This document shows, one piece after another, positions 9,435-19,100 of a DNA stretch of 64,000 nucleotides (its first letter is position 1; each line of letters opens with the position of its first letter). The notes under the pieces were generated by a model. That model was not told the DNA's origin, searched no databases, and was given only the letters and a program-made list of their open reading frames with translations. The DNA lies in contig JAQVLA010000005.1 in the NCBI GenBank assembly GCA_028704385.1, positions 1 through 64,000 of the forward strand, read 5' to 3'. This stretch comes from Bacteroidales bacterium. Its GTDB lineage: Bacteria > Bacteroidota > Bacteroidia > Bacteroidales > F082. The translations under genes and the position numbers were made by a program.

Positions 9435-11054
9435 ATGATGGTTAAAGATGATGCTAAAATCAAAGCGGATTTGGCTTCATACGGTATTACCGATGTCAAT
9501 GAAGTATTCTACAACATCAGCTACGAAAAACTTTTCGAGCACGAAACAGATCCAAACCTCGATGGCTTCGCCAAGGGAGTAGTAACAGAAACCGGTGCCG
9601 TATCAGTTGATACAGGTATTTTTACAGGCCGTTCACCAAAGGATAAATACATCGTTATGGATGATGTTTCAAAAGACACTGTTTGGTGGGCAACCGAAGG
9701 CAAAAACGACAACAAGCCACTTGAGCCTTCAAAATGGGAGAAACTAAAAACCATTGCATCAGATGAGCTCTCCGGAAAAAAACTTTATGTAATGGATGCC
9801 TATGCCGGCGCAAACCCCGACACTCGTTTAAAAGTGCGTTTTGTGATGGAAGTTGCCTGGCAGGCTCACTTCGTTAAAAATATGTTCATTCGTCCGTCAG
9901 ACGAAGAAATGAAGACATTTACCCCTGATTTTGTAGTACTAACCGCATCGAAAACTGTTAACCCCAACTGGAAAGATATGGGGATGCATTCCGAAAATTT
10001 CGTTGTATTCAACCTTACTGAGCGTATGGCTTTGATAGGTGGAACATGGTATGGTGGCGAAATGAAAAAAGGCATTTTCACCATGATGAATTACTACCTT
10101 CCCCTTAAAGGTATTGCAGCCATGCACTGCTCGGCCAATGTAGGCCAGAAAGGCGATGTTGCCATATTTTTTGGACTTTCCGGGACAGGCAAAACAACCC
10201 TCTCTGCCGATCCGAAAAGGGCTCTGATTGGCGACGACGAACATGGCTGGGACGATGACGGCGTGTTTAATTTCGAAGGAGGATGCTATGCCAAATGTAT
10301 CAACCTGAGTAAAGAAAACGAACCCGATATCTTTAATGCGATCAGAAGAGATGCACTTTTGGAAAATCTGGTTGTTCGTAACGATGGCTCGATAGACTTT
10401 GCTGACAGCTCCAAAACAGAAAACACCCGTGTTTCCTATCCAATTTACCATATCGAAAATATTGTAAAACCCGTTTCAAAAGCGGGCCACGCAACAAAAG
10501 TGATCTTTCTCACAGCCGATGCTTTTGGAGTGTTGCCTCCTGTTTCAAAACTGAGCAGTGACCAAACTGAATATCACTTCCTCTCGGGATTTACTGCCAA
10601 ACTAGCTGGAACCGAACTTGGTGTAACCAAACCACAACCAACATTCTCAGCCTGTTTTGGTAATGCTTTTCTGGCATTGCATCCAACAAAATATGCCATT
10701 GAACTGGTAAAAAGGATGAAAGCAAGCGGTGCTAAAGCCTATCTGGTTAACACCGGCTGGAATGGAACCGGAAAACGAATCTCTATCAAGGATACCAGGG
10801 CTATCATAGATGCCATTTTAGATGGCAGCATTGATAAGGCTCCGACTAAAACCATTCCACTCTTCAACCTTGAAGTTCCGACAACACTCGAACGCGTTGA
10901 TGATGGCATACTGGATCCACGCGATACTTATCAAAATGTCGGCGATTGGGAAGAAAAAGCCAGAAACCTGGCAAAAATGTTTATTGACAACTTCGATAAA
11001 TATACGGATAGGAAGGAAGGCAAAAGACTAGTGGCTGCCGGTCCTCAGCTTTAA
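9435..11054 (+). CDS. pckA: phosphoenolpyruvate carboxykinase (ATP)
   Basis: 539 residues, normal length for the ATP-dependent family. Visible: the PEPCK P-loop [11 protein letters not shown] starting at residue 247, the substrate and metal region [12 protein letters not shown] near 62-73, HCSANVG before the P-loop, the GDDEHGWDD kinase-2 region, and [10 protein letters not shown] near 386. It decarboxylates oxaloacetate to PEP with ATP hydrolysis, or runs in the reverse, ATP-forming direction as in many anaerobic Bacteroidota. It neighbours ppdK but has its own promoter and terminator. The frame starts MMVKDD; either of the first two Mets is possible. Confidence 0.97.
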   Translation: MMVKDDAKIKADLASYGITDVNEVFYNISYEKLFEHETDPNLDGFAKGVVTETGAVSVDTGIFTGRSPKDKYIVMDDVSKDTVWWATEGKNDNKPLEPSKWEKLKTIASDELSGKKLYVMDAYAGANPDTRLKVRFVMEVAWQAHFVKNMFIRPSDEEMKTFTPDFVVLTASKTVNPNWKDMGMHSENFVVFNLTERMALIGGTWYGGEMKKGIFTMMNYYLPLKGIAAMHCSANVGQKGDVAIFFGLSGTGKTTLSADPKRALIGDDEHGWDDDGVFNFEGGCYAKCINLSKENEPDIFNAIRRDALLENLVVRNDGSIDFADSSKTENTRVSYPIYHIENIVKPVSKAGHATKVIFLTADAFGVLPPVSKLSSDQTEYHFLSGFTAKLAGTELGVTKPQPTFSACFGNAFLALHPTKYAIELVKRMKASGAKAYLVNTGWNGTGKRISIKDTRAIIDAILDGSIDKAPTKTIPLFNLEVPTTLERVDDGILDPRDTYQNVGDWEEKARNLAKMFIDNFDKYTDRKEGKRLVAAGPQL

Positions 11055-11111
11055 ATTTCGATTAAACCTGATTGAAAAATAAGTATCGTAATTTTCAAAA
11101 TCATTCTAACT

Positions 11112-11146
11112 AAAAAAGCTTGCCTAACGAAAGGGCAGGCTTTTTT
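11112..11146 (+). terminator. pckA terminator
   Basis: AAAAAAGCTTGCC and GGCAGGCTTTTTT pair with one G-T wobble around a short loop, ending in a T run, 58 nt after the pckA stop. Confidence 0.8.
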
Positions 11147-11247
11147 GTTGCCTCAGTCAAATCTTAATAAAGCGCTAAACTCAACTTAAAAATTTGTTGA
11201 AATAACCCATTTACCTTCGTGGTTCAAATAAATTAATTTCCTGTTTC

Positions 11248-11463
11248 ATGCACAAAGGTCTTATAATCGAAATACATCTAAACAAAGGCTATGGATTTGT
11301 GAAAGAATTGATGAGTGGCACGATTTTTCGGTTTAATACTGCTGAATTAACTGATCCTTATAGAATACATGATCAGGTATTTTTTAACCTGATCGAACTT
11401 GAACCGGGCAAGTTGGCTGTAAATCTCAGAAAACTAAGTGTTGTGAATCAAATTATCAGCTAG
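11248..11463 (+). CDS. small cold-shock-like (OB-fold) protein
   Basis: 71 residues. The early GYGFV motif (14-18) followed by FRFNTAEL and a later VFFNLIELEPGKLAVNLRKL resembles the cold-shock domain layout (GYGFI, then FVHxSxL, then V.F....G..A.NV). The usual second RNP motif FVHY is replaced by FRFN, so this is a divergent relative at best. A near-consensus -7 box (TACCTTCG, 11212-11219) lies upstream. It ends one base before the stop of the convergent TonB receptor gene. RNA binding is an inference from fold resemblance only. Confidence 0.5.
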   Translation: MHKGLIIEIHLNKGYGFVKELMSGTIFRFNTAELTDPYRIHDQVFFNLIELEPGKLAVNLRKLSVVNQIIS

Positions 11464-11464
11464 T

Positions 11465-13846
11465 CTAAAATTCAACCATGATTCCTATCGAAGGCAAAAC
11501 GGTGCCGGAAGTGTTATTAATACCTCTCAACACATATTTGGTGTCATCGTCCACGGTGATAAAATTACCATTGACATCTTTTTCTCTCACCACATCATCC
11601 TGAAGTTTGGCTTTAAAATTGTAAACATTCTGGATATCAAGATAAACCATTAAAGACCATTGATCGAAAAAATAGCGTTTGTCAACCCGCAAATCCAGCT
11701 GATGATACGGTTCCAGGCGTAACTGATTCAGGTTCGTGAAATCGAAATAGGGCCGGCCTTGTGCATCCCAGGCTGAGATGAGTGCCGATTTTTCCATGTC
11801 GTAAGGTGTAAATGGCAAGCCGCCATCAAATCGCCACTTTATCCCTGCAATCCAGTTTTTACTGAAATTTTGTGATGCCGTCAGGGCAATAATATGTCGG
11901 AAATCCCAGCTTGAAGGAATCAGTTTTTGCTTATAATCTTCAAACTCGCTGCGCACAAAAGTGTACGAAAAAATCAAATTAAGTCCGATGGGCAATTTTG
12001 ACCGGTTCAAAAACTCAAAACCATAAGCCCTCCCTATACTCGTTGATCGCACTTCCTCATTGCCCAACACCCCATAATCTGCTCCTTTGTTTGCCAGACT
12101 AATCGAATCGTTTACAGAAAAAGGATATTGGTTATATAGCTTATAAAATCCTTCTAATGAGAAAAATACATCTTCGCGTGGAATAAACTGAAGACCTGCT
12201 ATATAATGATTCGCACCAATATATTTCAGATCATTATCCTTATTCACCAGATCGCCGGTATTATTTCTGAAACCCAATGTAGTATAAGCTGGAAGTTGAT
12301 AATACCGACCCAGATTAGCTGTTACTGCCCACCGATCAGATAAAACATAAGATGCCGAAAAACGAGGTGATAACTGATCAATAGGGTTACTCATAGAGGC
12401 ACTATAATTGTTAAAATCAGTCCTTAAACCTGCCGAGAGCGTTAAACGATCACTTAAGAAATTTCTGCTAACCTGAGCCGATCCTCCAGCCATCAACAGG
12501 CTCAAGTCTGTTTCATAGTCTAATGTAATAAGCTCGTTTCCAATAAAAATCTGTTGATTTGTTCTATTAAAATATTTAGCATAAGTGCCACCAACTGAAT
12601 AAATAAATTTATAATCACCCCATCGGATATTATTTTCGTATCGTAGCTTGTTTTCTGTTTCCTGCGATTTGTAATCCAGAATACGGGCTCTGCTTTCATC
12701 GTTTTCGGGATGTTTATAACTGATATTGTTTAACATGTTCCGGCTGAGAACCAATGTTTGGAAACTCTTTTGCTTGTAATGCTTGTAAACTGCTCCAATC
12801 GCATACGACCACTGCTCATTTACAGGAAGATAGGTTAATATATATTCTTGTTCTTCAGTAGGATTTTTAATGCCTGTGTTTAGCTTAAACTGATCCAATG
12901 CGCCAATACTCACAATAGTGAGCTCATTATGTTTATCAAATCGTGTCTTCCATTTAAACTGATAATCGTTGAATGTTGGTAAAAAAGGTAATCCGATAAC
13001 ATCAAACAGAAACTGAAGATACGAACGACGGATAGAAAAAATGTAGTTTGACTTCTGGCCTGCATGCCCATCGAGCGTTAAACTTAATTCTGATGCACCC
13101 ACCGTACCACGAAAGCGTGTTTTTTCTTTGTTGCCTTCTTTTTGTGTAAATTCAAAAACACCACTCAAGGCATTGGAACGATTAGCCGGAAAGGCTCCGG
13201 AATAAAAATCTACAGAACTGATAAAATCAGCATTTAAAATTCCAATTGCTCCACCGGAAGAACCTTGTGTGGCGAAGTGATTGATTGTCGGAATTTGAAC
13301 TCCATCCAGGTAAAAAACTGCCTCACTGGGGCCACCTCCTCTGATAATGATATCGTTACGAAATGAAACACCAGAACCAACACCAGGCAGCGACTGAATT
13401 ACCCGCGAAATATCACGATTACTCCCCGGACTGGTCTCTATCTCACTAACTCCAATTTTTTGTAACGAAAGCGGACTTTCCTCTGTTCTGACAAACGGAT
13501 TTGCTTTCACCTCCACTTCCTGAAGTGCTATTCCAGCATTTTCCATACTTATGATCACGTACTCCCTTTTGGCGTTTGTAAGTTGAATTTCGGCCGAAAC
13601 TGCATTCTTGTAGCCAACGTAGGTTGCTTCGAGCGTTACAAATCCAGGATTTAATCCGGCAATGGTAAATTCACCGTCAAAATCGGTAGTGGCTCCTGTT
13701 TTAGTGCCTTTTACAACCACATTGGCAAATGGTAAAGGCTCGTTACTTGTTTGATCGATCACACGTCCGCTCACTACTGCATTTTGGGCGTTCAATTGAA
13801 ATACCAGGGCTGTTAACCCAAAAATACTGATCAATATCTTATTCAT
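11465..13846 (-). CDS. TonB-dependent receptor with CarboxypepD_reg-like N-domain
   Basis: 793 residues. Signal peptide (1-20, ending FQLNAQ), a CarboxypepD_reg-like beta-sandwich (about 24-110: VSGRVIDQTSNEPLPFANV...GEFTIAGLNPG), a plug domain (about 125-235: SRVIQSLPGVG, IIIRGGGPSEAVFYLDGV, LSGVFEF), then a 22-strand-type barrel ending in VEF with a terminal Phe. It should import a substrate across the outer membrane using TonB energy. No SusD, kinase or transporter gene lies beside it, so the substrate cannot be inferred. Confidence 0.88.
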   Translation of the reverse strand: MNKILISIFGLTALVFQLNAQNAVVSGRVIDQTSNEPLPFANVVVKGTKTGATTDFDGEFTIAGLNPGFVTLEATYVGYKNAVSAEIQLTNAKREYVIISMENAGIALQEVEVKANPFVRTEESPLSLQKIGVSEIETSPGSNRDISRVIQSLPGVGSGVSFRNDIIIRGGGPSEAVFYLDGVQIPTINHFATQGSSGGAIGILNADFISSVDFYSGAFPANRSNALSGVFEFTQKEGNKEKTRFRGTVGASELSLTLDGHAGQKSNYIFSIRRSYLQFLFDVIGLPFLPTFNDYQFKWKTRFDKHNELTIVSIGALDQFKLNTGIKNPTEEQEYILTYLPVNEQWSYAIGAVYKHYKQKSFQTLVLSRNMLNNISYKHPENDESRARILDYKSQETENKLRYENNIRWGDYKFIYSVGGTYAKYFNRTNQQIFIGNELITLDYETDLSLLMAGGSAQVSRNFLSDRLTLSAGLRTDFNNYSASMSNPIDQLSPRFSASYVLSDRWAVTANLGRYYQLPAYTTLGFRNNTGDLVNKDNDLKYIGANHYIAGLQFIPREDVFFSLEGFYKLYNQYPFSVNDSISLANKGADYGVLGNEEVRSTSIGRAYGFEFLNRSKLPIGLNLIFSYTFVRSEFEDYKQKLIPSSWDFRHIIALTASQNFSKNWIAGIKWRFDGGLPFTPYDMEKSALISAWDAQGRPYFDFTNLNQLRLEPYHQLDLRVDKRYFFDQWSLMVYLDIQNVYNFKAKLQDDVVREKDVNGNFITVDDDTKYVLRGINNTSGTVLPSIGIMVEF

Positions 13847-14221
13847 TACTTATTGATTTTCAATGTGATTGATTCAAATATTTCCAAAGCTGTTGTGATA
13901 GATTTTAGATTAGAATAGAGCTTATTATCAGCTCCCGAAAAATGACTGTATCCTAAGTGATTCAGCTAATAAACATTTTGAAGTTTACCAAGATCAACAG
14001 CATAAGTGATGCCATTCCCAATTGATTTTTATATTAGTATTTTGCTTTCCTTGTCTGAAACACTTTGCGAAAAAGTGGTAAAGGATGACATAGGCATTAT
14101 CACTCCTAACAGGCTTAGTGTTAATTTGGTTTGTGACTTCATTTTGTTTAATAAACCTAAAGCAAAGAACAATTAATTAATTATCTGGTTCGGAGAGACA
14201 GTGAATTATTTTGCCCTAAAA
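13847..14221. other. 375-bp intergenic region with one short open frame
   Basis: Between the TonB receptor (13846) and the dnaN terminator. A/T-rich, with no RNA gene seen. It holds one short minus-strand frame with a signal-peptide-like translation (14029-14142, listed separately) and the upstream region of the TonB receptor, where CAAATATT at about 13875 is only a one-mismatch -7 box on the minus strand. Confidence 0.4.
14029..14142 (-). CDS. possible 37-residue secreted peptide or signal-peptide remnant
   Basis: An ATG at 14142 opens a 37-codon frame that begins MKSQTKLTLSLLGVIMPMSS and then has FTTFSQ, i.e. a basic N-region, hydrophobic core and a signal-peptidase-type end near FSQ, followed by only about 11 charged residues and a stop. 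It may be a small exported peptide, or the surviving 5' end of a lost exported gene. There is no clear promoter or homology to recognise, so confidence is low. Confidence 0.3.
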   Translation of the reverse strand: MKSQTKLTLSLLGVIMPMSSFTTFSQSVSDKESKILI

Positions 14222-14222
14222 C

Positions 14223-14248
14223 AAAAAAACCCCCGAAAATTTCGGGGG
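14223..14248 (-). terminator. dnaN terminator
   Basis: CCCCCGAAA (14230-14238) and TTTCGGGGG (14240-14248) form a strong hairpin. On the minus strand it is followed by a run of seven T (plus-strand A run 14223-14229). It lies 22 nt after the dnaN stop and ends the minus-strand block. Confidence 0.9.
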
Positions 14249-14269
14249 CATCACAACTAGAACCGAAAA

Positions 14270-15397
14270 TCATTGGTTGAGCATGACAGGCATGATCAAC
14301 ATTAATATATCCTCTTCTTTATTTTCATTATCAACAGGCACCAGAATACCTGCCCGATTGGGAGCCGACATTTCAAGTTGAATGTTGTCGGTTTCCAAAT
14401 TACTAAGCATTTCCTGGAAAAATCTTGAATTAAAACCTATCTCCATATCATCGCCTTCGTAACTACAGCTCAATCGTTCTCGTGCTTCATTGTAATAATC
14501 AAGGTCTTCGGCCGAGAGCATAAGTTCCTGGCCTGTAATTTTAAATCGAACCTGATGTGTGGCCTTATTCGAAAAAATAGCTACCCTTCTGATTGAATTA
14601 AGCAATGAAAGACGGTCTATACTTAATTTATTAGGATTTGTTGTTGGGATCACTGCTTCATAATTTGGGTATTTCCCTTCGATCAATCGGCAAACCAGTT
14701 TAACATTATCAAAACTGAAAGAAGCATTTTTCTGGTTAAACGACAGGGTAACATCACCATCATTTTTTGCAGAAAGCAGATTTTTCAGCTGGTTGATGGG
14801 CTTTTTAGGCAGGATAAAGGCTGCATTTTGATCGGTTTTCACATCAATTCTCCGATACCTGACGAGTTTATGTGCATCGGTGGCAACAAAGGTGAGATAA
14901 TCCTCCGAAAGCTCAATCAAAACACCAGACATCACTGGACGCAATTCGTCATTTCCGGTAGCAAAAATTGTTTTTTCGAAACCATTTGCTAAAATTTCGG
15001 CAGAAAGATTTATTGTTGTAGGGTCTTCCAGAACCGGAGTTTGTGGAAACTCATCACTTTTATGGCCTGATAATTTATAATGCCCCTCTCCTGCTGTTAG
15101 TTCAACCATCAGGTTTTCCGGCTTCACCTGGATGGTAACCGGTATGTCAGGAAAAGTTTTCATGATGTCTAATAGCAGGCGTGCCGGAATAGTTACTTCA
15201 CCAGTTCCCTCCTGCATGTCAGGCTTTAAGCTGATCATCATGGTCGTTTCAAGATCGGAGGCTGTGATACGTAACTCGCCATCAGAAAGGCTGAAAAGAA
15301 AATCATCGAGTATTGGAAGTGTGTTGTTTGAACCTATTACTCCTCCCAAAGCCTGGATGCTTTTCAATAACTTTAAGCTGGAAATTATAAATTTCAT
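14270..15397 (-). CDS. dnaN: DNA polymerase III beta subunit (sliding clamp)
   Basis: 375 residues, the standard clamp length, with three repeated clamp domains. Recognisable stretches: an N-terminal region LPILDDFLFSLSDGELRITASDLETTM, the SGHKSDEFPQTP loop, FVATDAHKLVRYR near 173-187, RLIEGKYPNYEAVIP near 237-251, and the C-terminal LMLIMPVMLNQ. It forms the ring that tethers polymerases to DNA. Here it is last in a minus-strand run after plsY (82-nt gap) and not beside dnaA. The DinB polymerase in this window carries a clamp-binding motif that should dock on this protein. Confidence 0.96.
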   Translation of the reverse strand: MKFIISSLKLLKSIQALGGVIGSNNTLPILDDFLFSLSDGELRITASDLETTMMISLKPDMQEGTGEVTIPARLLLDIMKTFPDIPVTIQVKPENLMVELTAGEGHYKLSGHKSDEFPQTPVLEDPTTINLSAEILANGFEKTIFATGNDELRPVMSGVLIELSEDYLTFVATDAHKLVRYRRIDVKTDQNAAFILPKKPINQLKNLLSAKNDGDVTLSFNQKNASFSFDNVKLVCRLIEGKYPNYEAVIPTTNPNKLSIDRLSLLNSIRRVAIFSNKATHQVRFKITGQELMLSAEDLDYYNEARERLSCSYEGDDMEIGFNSRFFQEMLSNLETDNIQLEMSAPNRAGILVPVDNENKEEDILMLIMPVMLNQ

Positions 15398-15479
15398 AAT
15401 GTCGAATGTTTTAAAGTGTAAAAATAAGAATTTTGACAGCGTTGGATACCCTTATCCAAAAAGTTTTACAAACATTTTA

Positions 15480-16130
15480 TCATTCCTTTTGTTTTGCCTT
15501 GTTTCCCGTGAATTTCGATTCGGTTCCATTTAATAAACGACGAATATTTTTGCGATGTGTCAGGGGTAAAAATACAGCAACAGCAACGGCTAGCAGGATA
15601 AAAACAAAATGGTCGGGCGGAAAGAGAAACACTACAAAAAAAGGAAATGATAAGCCGGCCGAGATACTTGACAATGACACATATTTACTGATCAACAGCA
15701 CTATGATAAAAGTAATGAGGGCAAGGATTGTGGCATAGGGATATAAACCAAAACCTATTCCAAGTAAGGTTGCAACTCCCTTGCCACCTCTGAAACCTGC
15801 AAAAACAGGAAAGGTATGTCCCATAACTGCAGCAGTAGCAACCAATAATTGAAGTATGGGAGATATTTCAGATCCGCCAACTGCTTCAACAAGCGGTTCA
15901 ATAAGCAATATAGATGCAAGTCCTTTAAATACATCAATGAGTAAAACCGGAATACCGGCCGCAAGTCCTAACACCCTAATGGTGTTTGTTGCGCCTGCAT
16001 TGCCAGAACCTTCGCACCTGACATCCTTTCCATAAAATAGTTTTCCTACCCAAACAGCTGTTGGTATTGAACCAATCAAATAGCCCGTCAGAATTGGTAA
16101 TATATTGCTTAAGAATAAGTTAAAATTCAT
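15480..16130 (-). CDS. plsY: acyl-phosphate:glycerol-3-phosphate acyltransferase
   Basis: 216 residues, five or so membrane helices. The PlsY signatures are present: GYLIGSIPTAVWVGKLFYGKDVR near 16-39, GSGNAGATNTIRVLG near 41-55, and GHTFPVFAGFRGGKGVAT near 103-120 with the GGKGVAT phosphate loop. It transfers an acyl group from acyl-phosphate to glycerol-3-phosphate at the inner membrane, the first step of phospholipid synthesis. It starts 2 nt after the stop of the giant exported protein gene, which suggests translational coupling. Confidence 0.95.
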   Translation of the reverse strand: MNFNLFLSNILPILTGYLIGSIPTAVWVGKLFYGKDVRCEGSGNAGATNTIRVLGLAAGIPVLLIDVFKGLASILLIEPLVEAVGGSEISPILQLLVATAAVMGHTFPVFAGFRGGKGVATLLGIGFGLYPYATILALITFIIVLLISKYVSLSSISAGLSFPFFVVFLFPPDHFVFILLAVAVAVFLPLTHRKNIRRLLNGTESKFTGNKAKQKE

Positions 16131-16132
16131 AA

Positions 16133-19100
16133 TCAGTTCAATTGGTAACGTCTGATAAAATCAACAACACTCCGTTTTGAGGCAATCACATATTCATAAA
16201 TAAAATCAGAGTCTTTGTCTTCTAGAATTCTCTTTTCCGGTTTAAGTTCAAGCAATCTTTCATTAAAATCCTGTGAAGAAGAAATAGCCTGCATAACGCC
16301 ATTTTCATAATGAAAATAATACCATTCTGATTGACTGGGTTGCAAATAAAAAGTAACGGCATCTCCTGCCCTTCCTTTTACAAACACAACTATTCCGCTG
16401 AGGCTCTTATTCACCTGATTTCGAAGCACATTTGCAAGGCGCAGATCACCCTGAGATATAAATGCATTTCTGTCAGCGTCCCAACTCATATCTAAGTTGT
16501 TGAATACCAAACTTTTTTGGTAAATATCAGGAATCCGGCGGGCAGATCCGTACAAGCTCAACTCTGATTGTACCCGGTTCATTTCATCAGTTCCTGCGAG
16601 CAGGCCGAGGGTATATAAATAATTGCTCTGACTCAATTGCGCACCTTTTTGCGCAGATTTATTAATACTGTCAGCCATCATTTGAAGTAGTTTCTCATCA
16701 AACATAAAGTCGAAAACCACTGTTGTCGAAATTACCGTGCTGTCCGGAATAAGAAAGTGCTCGTATGCACCTAAAAGTTTTAGATCTGTCAGTGGCAGGT
16801 TAAGTCCTGAATTCAGAATGCCTTTTCCCTTTATCAAACAGCGATTTACAGCAAGTTCTAATGTTGAGGGATTACTATTTTTGTTTTCGGCCTCCAACTT
16901 AAAAGTATTGTTTGTCCGGTCGTACCATAAAATGCCGGATGCTGTGTTTACACTAAAATTATTTGAGGTTCTCGCCGGTGTTAAAAATGTCCCATAGTAA
17001 CTTTGGCCGGGTGTATCAAAGAACATTCCTGCAAGAATTTTCTCGCCATATTCATCCACGCTGTTGGTATCTATTGGAATACGGATATCTCTGGGATCAA
17101 TCGCAGAGTTGAAGCGAACCCATGGGGTTTCAACCTGGTTACAGGCATATCGGGGTTTAAAAAGACCATCAAAACTTAGTAAGGGTTCGTTGGCTTTTAA
17201 AAGCACTTTTCCGGCATAATCAAATTGAGGACTTAACTTAAACTGTCCTGATTTTTCAATCGTGCCACTTGCTTTGGTAACACCCTTTTCATCAGGAAAA
17301 ACAGCTGAAAAATAGATGGGGAAAGAATTACCTTTATAATCCACATAATTATACTCTCCTGACGCCTCATAAAGCTTTTTACTGAAAATTGTGACATTTG
17401 CATTCGAAAAATGATGTTGTCGGTTTGTTGTGTCAGCAATTATATAAGCTTTCTTAAGTGTTTCCATGCGAGCACCTTCAAGTATTCGGACCATGCCATC
17501 TTCAGGAAATACAGCAGCATCAGCTGTTTTAATAATCTTAACATCCTGTGCCTGAATAGCATAGGTTTTTAGATCATAGTTCGCCTTTAAACTGAAAAAT
17601 GAAAGGGAATCCTGATCGGGATGAACAGAAATAAATTCGGAACCAACCAAATCGAGCTCAATTAATTGATCAAATGTCAGTGTATCAATATCAAACTGTT
17701 GTTGGAATGTTATATTTTTCAACTCCACCCTGTCTTCATCCATTAGCCAGGCTGCCTCATCCAAAGTACAGATATAACTATTGTACGGGAACGAAAGTGC
17801 ACTTGGATCTCCGGTGTTTTCAAAATAGGCTTCACGGCTTTTAAAATCAACATAAGTGTTATAATGCATGGCTACAAAAGCCGGTTCACCTTCAAGGGCT
17901 GTATGTAGCCTGAAATCAGAAGTATCTGCATTGAAGGCCGATTGATTAAAATTAAAATACTCAGAAGCAATATAGGCATGTCCAAAATTCAGTTCACCAA
18001 CTGCCCTCAATTCAGTTGGACTTAAACTTGCCGTACCTTCAAAAATTCCATTATTATATAAAACCAACGGCTTCCGAACGGTTTGCAGTATAACCAGATT
18101 TGTATCAGTTAACCAGGTAAACTGTATGGTATCGGATTGTGCCTGTGGTAATGATGGCGATTCTTCCTGCTCAGCCAGTGCAAATCGATGCGCTAGCGCC
18201 CTTACTTTATCTGGAAAAAACACAAAGCTATCAGCAAGTGTTTCACTTGTACCATATCTCAGCGCCCCATTACCCCAAAAACCCTCATTACTCAAAAAAA
18301 TGCTGTCGTTGTAGAATGCTTTCTCGGAGTACATTGGCAAGGCGTCTTTTGTGTCATGTGAAAAGCCTAAGGAATAATCCTTTAGCACAACCAAGGGTTC
18401 ATTAATGGCAGGAAATATTCCAGCCGAATTCAAATAACCTTCAAAGCGTAAATAGTCTGTTTTGAAATCATCAAGGCTGTCGATTACAAATGGATCAACT
18501 ACGTAATAAAATTCCTCTTTGAGCAGCCGATTTTCATTGATTGAAGGCCGCTGAAAATAAACATACGATTCATTTTTACTATCGAAGATCGGATATTGAG
18601 GAGATAATTTATTGCCTGACTTGTTATCGCTCTGATCAATGTACAGCGTTCCAGAAATATCGGAAATCACATTCTCGACCCGCACATAATCGCGACTTCC
18701 ATCCGCACGTTCCGGCTGATCAAAACGGGGTACAAAAAACGAAAGTGAATCAACTTTTGTAAGGTTTAATTTGAAATCCTCATATTCAAAACTTGATTCC
18801 TTTGTATAAAATTCAAATAAGCCGGCTCCCACAAAACCAGAAAAAGTAAAATCGCGGTTAGCACCAATTGCAACAAATTCATTCTCCGGAAAAATTCTGA
18901 CACGCTGTACATTACTCAGCACAACTTCCTTCACGCCGGCAACATTTAATACCAGGCTGTCGAGATCCATTTTAATATTAGGATTTAAAGCAGAAGTTGC
19001 ACTATTTATACGGATAACATCATAATCAACATCTCCACTTCTGGCCTTTAGTGTGTTCGAAAACCTTTCGTTTAAAAGAGCCACCTGGGTATCGGGATCA

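Noticed and set aside
9939-10451. 170-codon minus-strand frame inside pckA
   Set aside because: Lies wholly within the PEP carboxykinase gene on the opposite strand, with no promoter and no family resemblance; a shadow frame.
13847-14221. Possible cobalamin or other riboswitch upstream of the TonB receptor
   Set aside because: No conserved box or multi-stem fold could be recognised in this A/T-rich region.
15132-15533. 133-codon plus-strand frame across dnaN start and plsY end
   Set aside because: Antisense to the sliding clamp and plsY ends; translation is Ser/Ile/Arg-rich nonsense typical of shadows.
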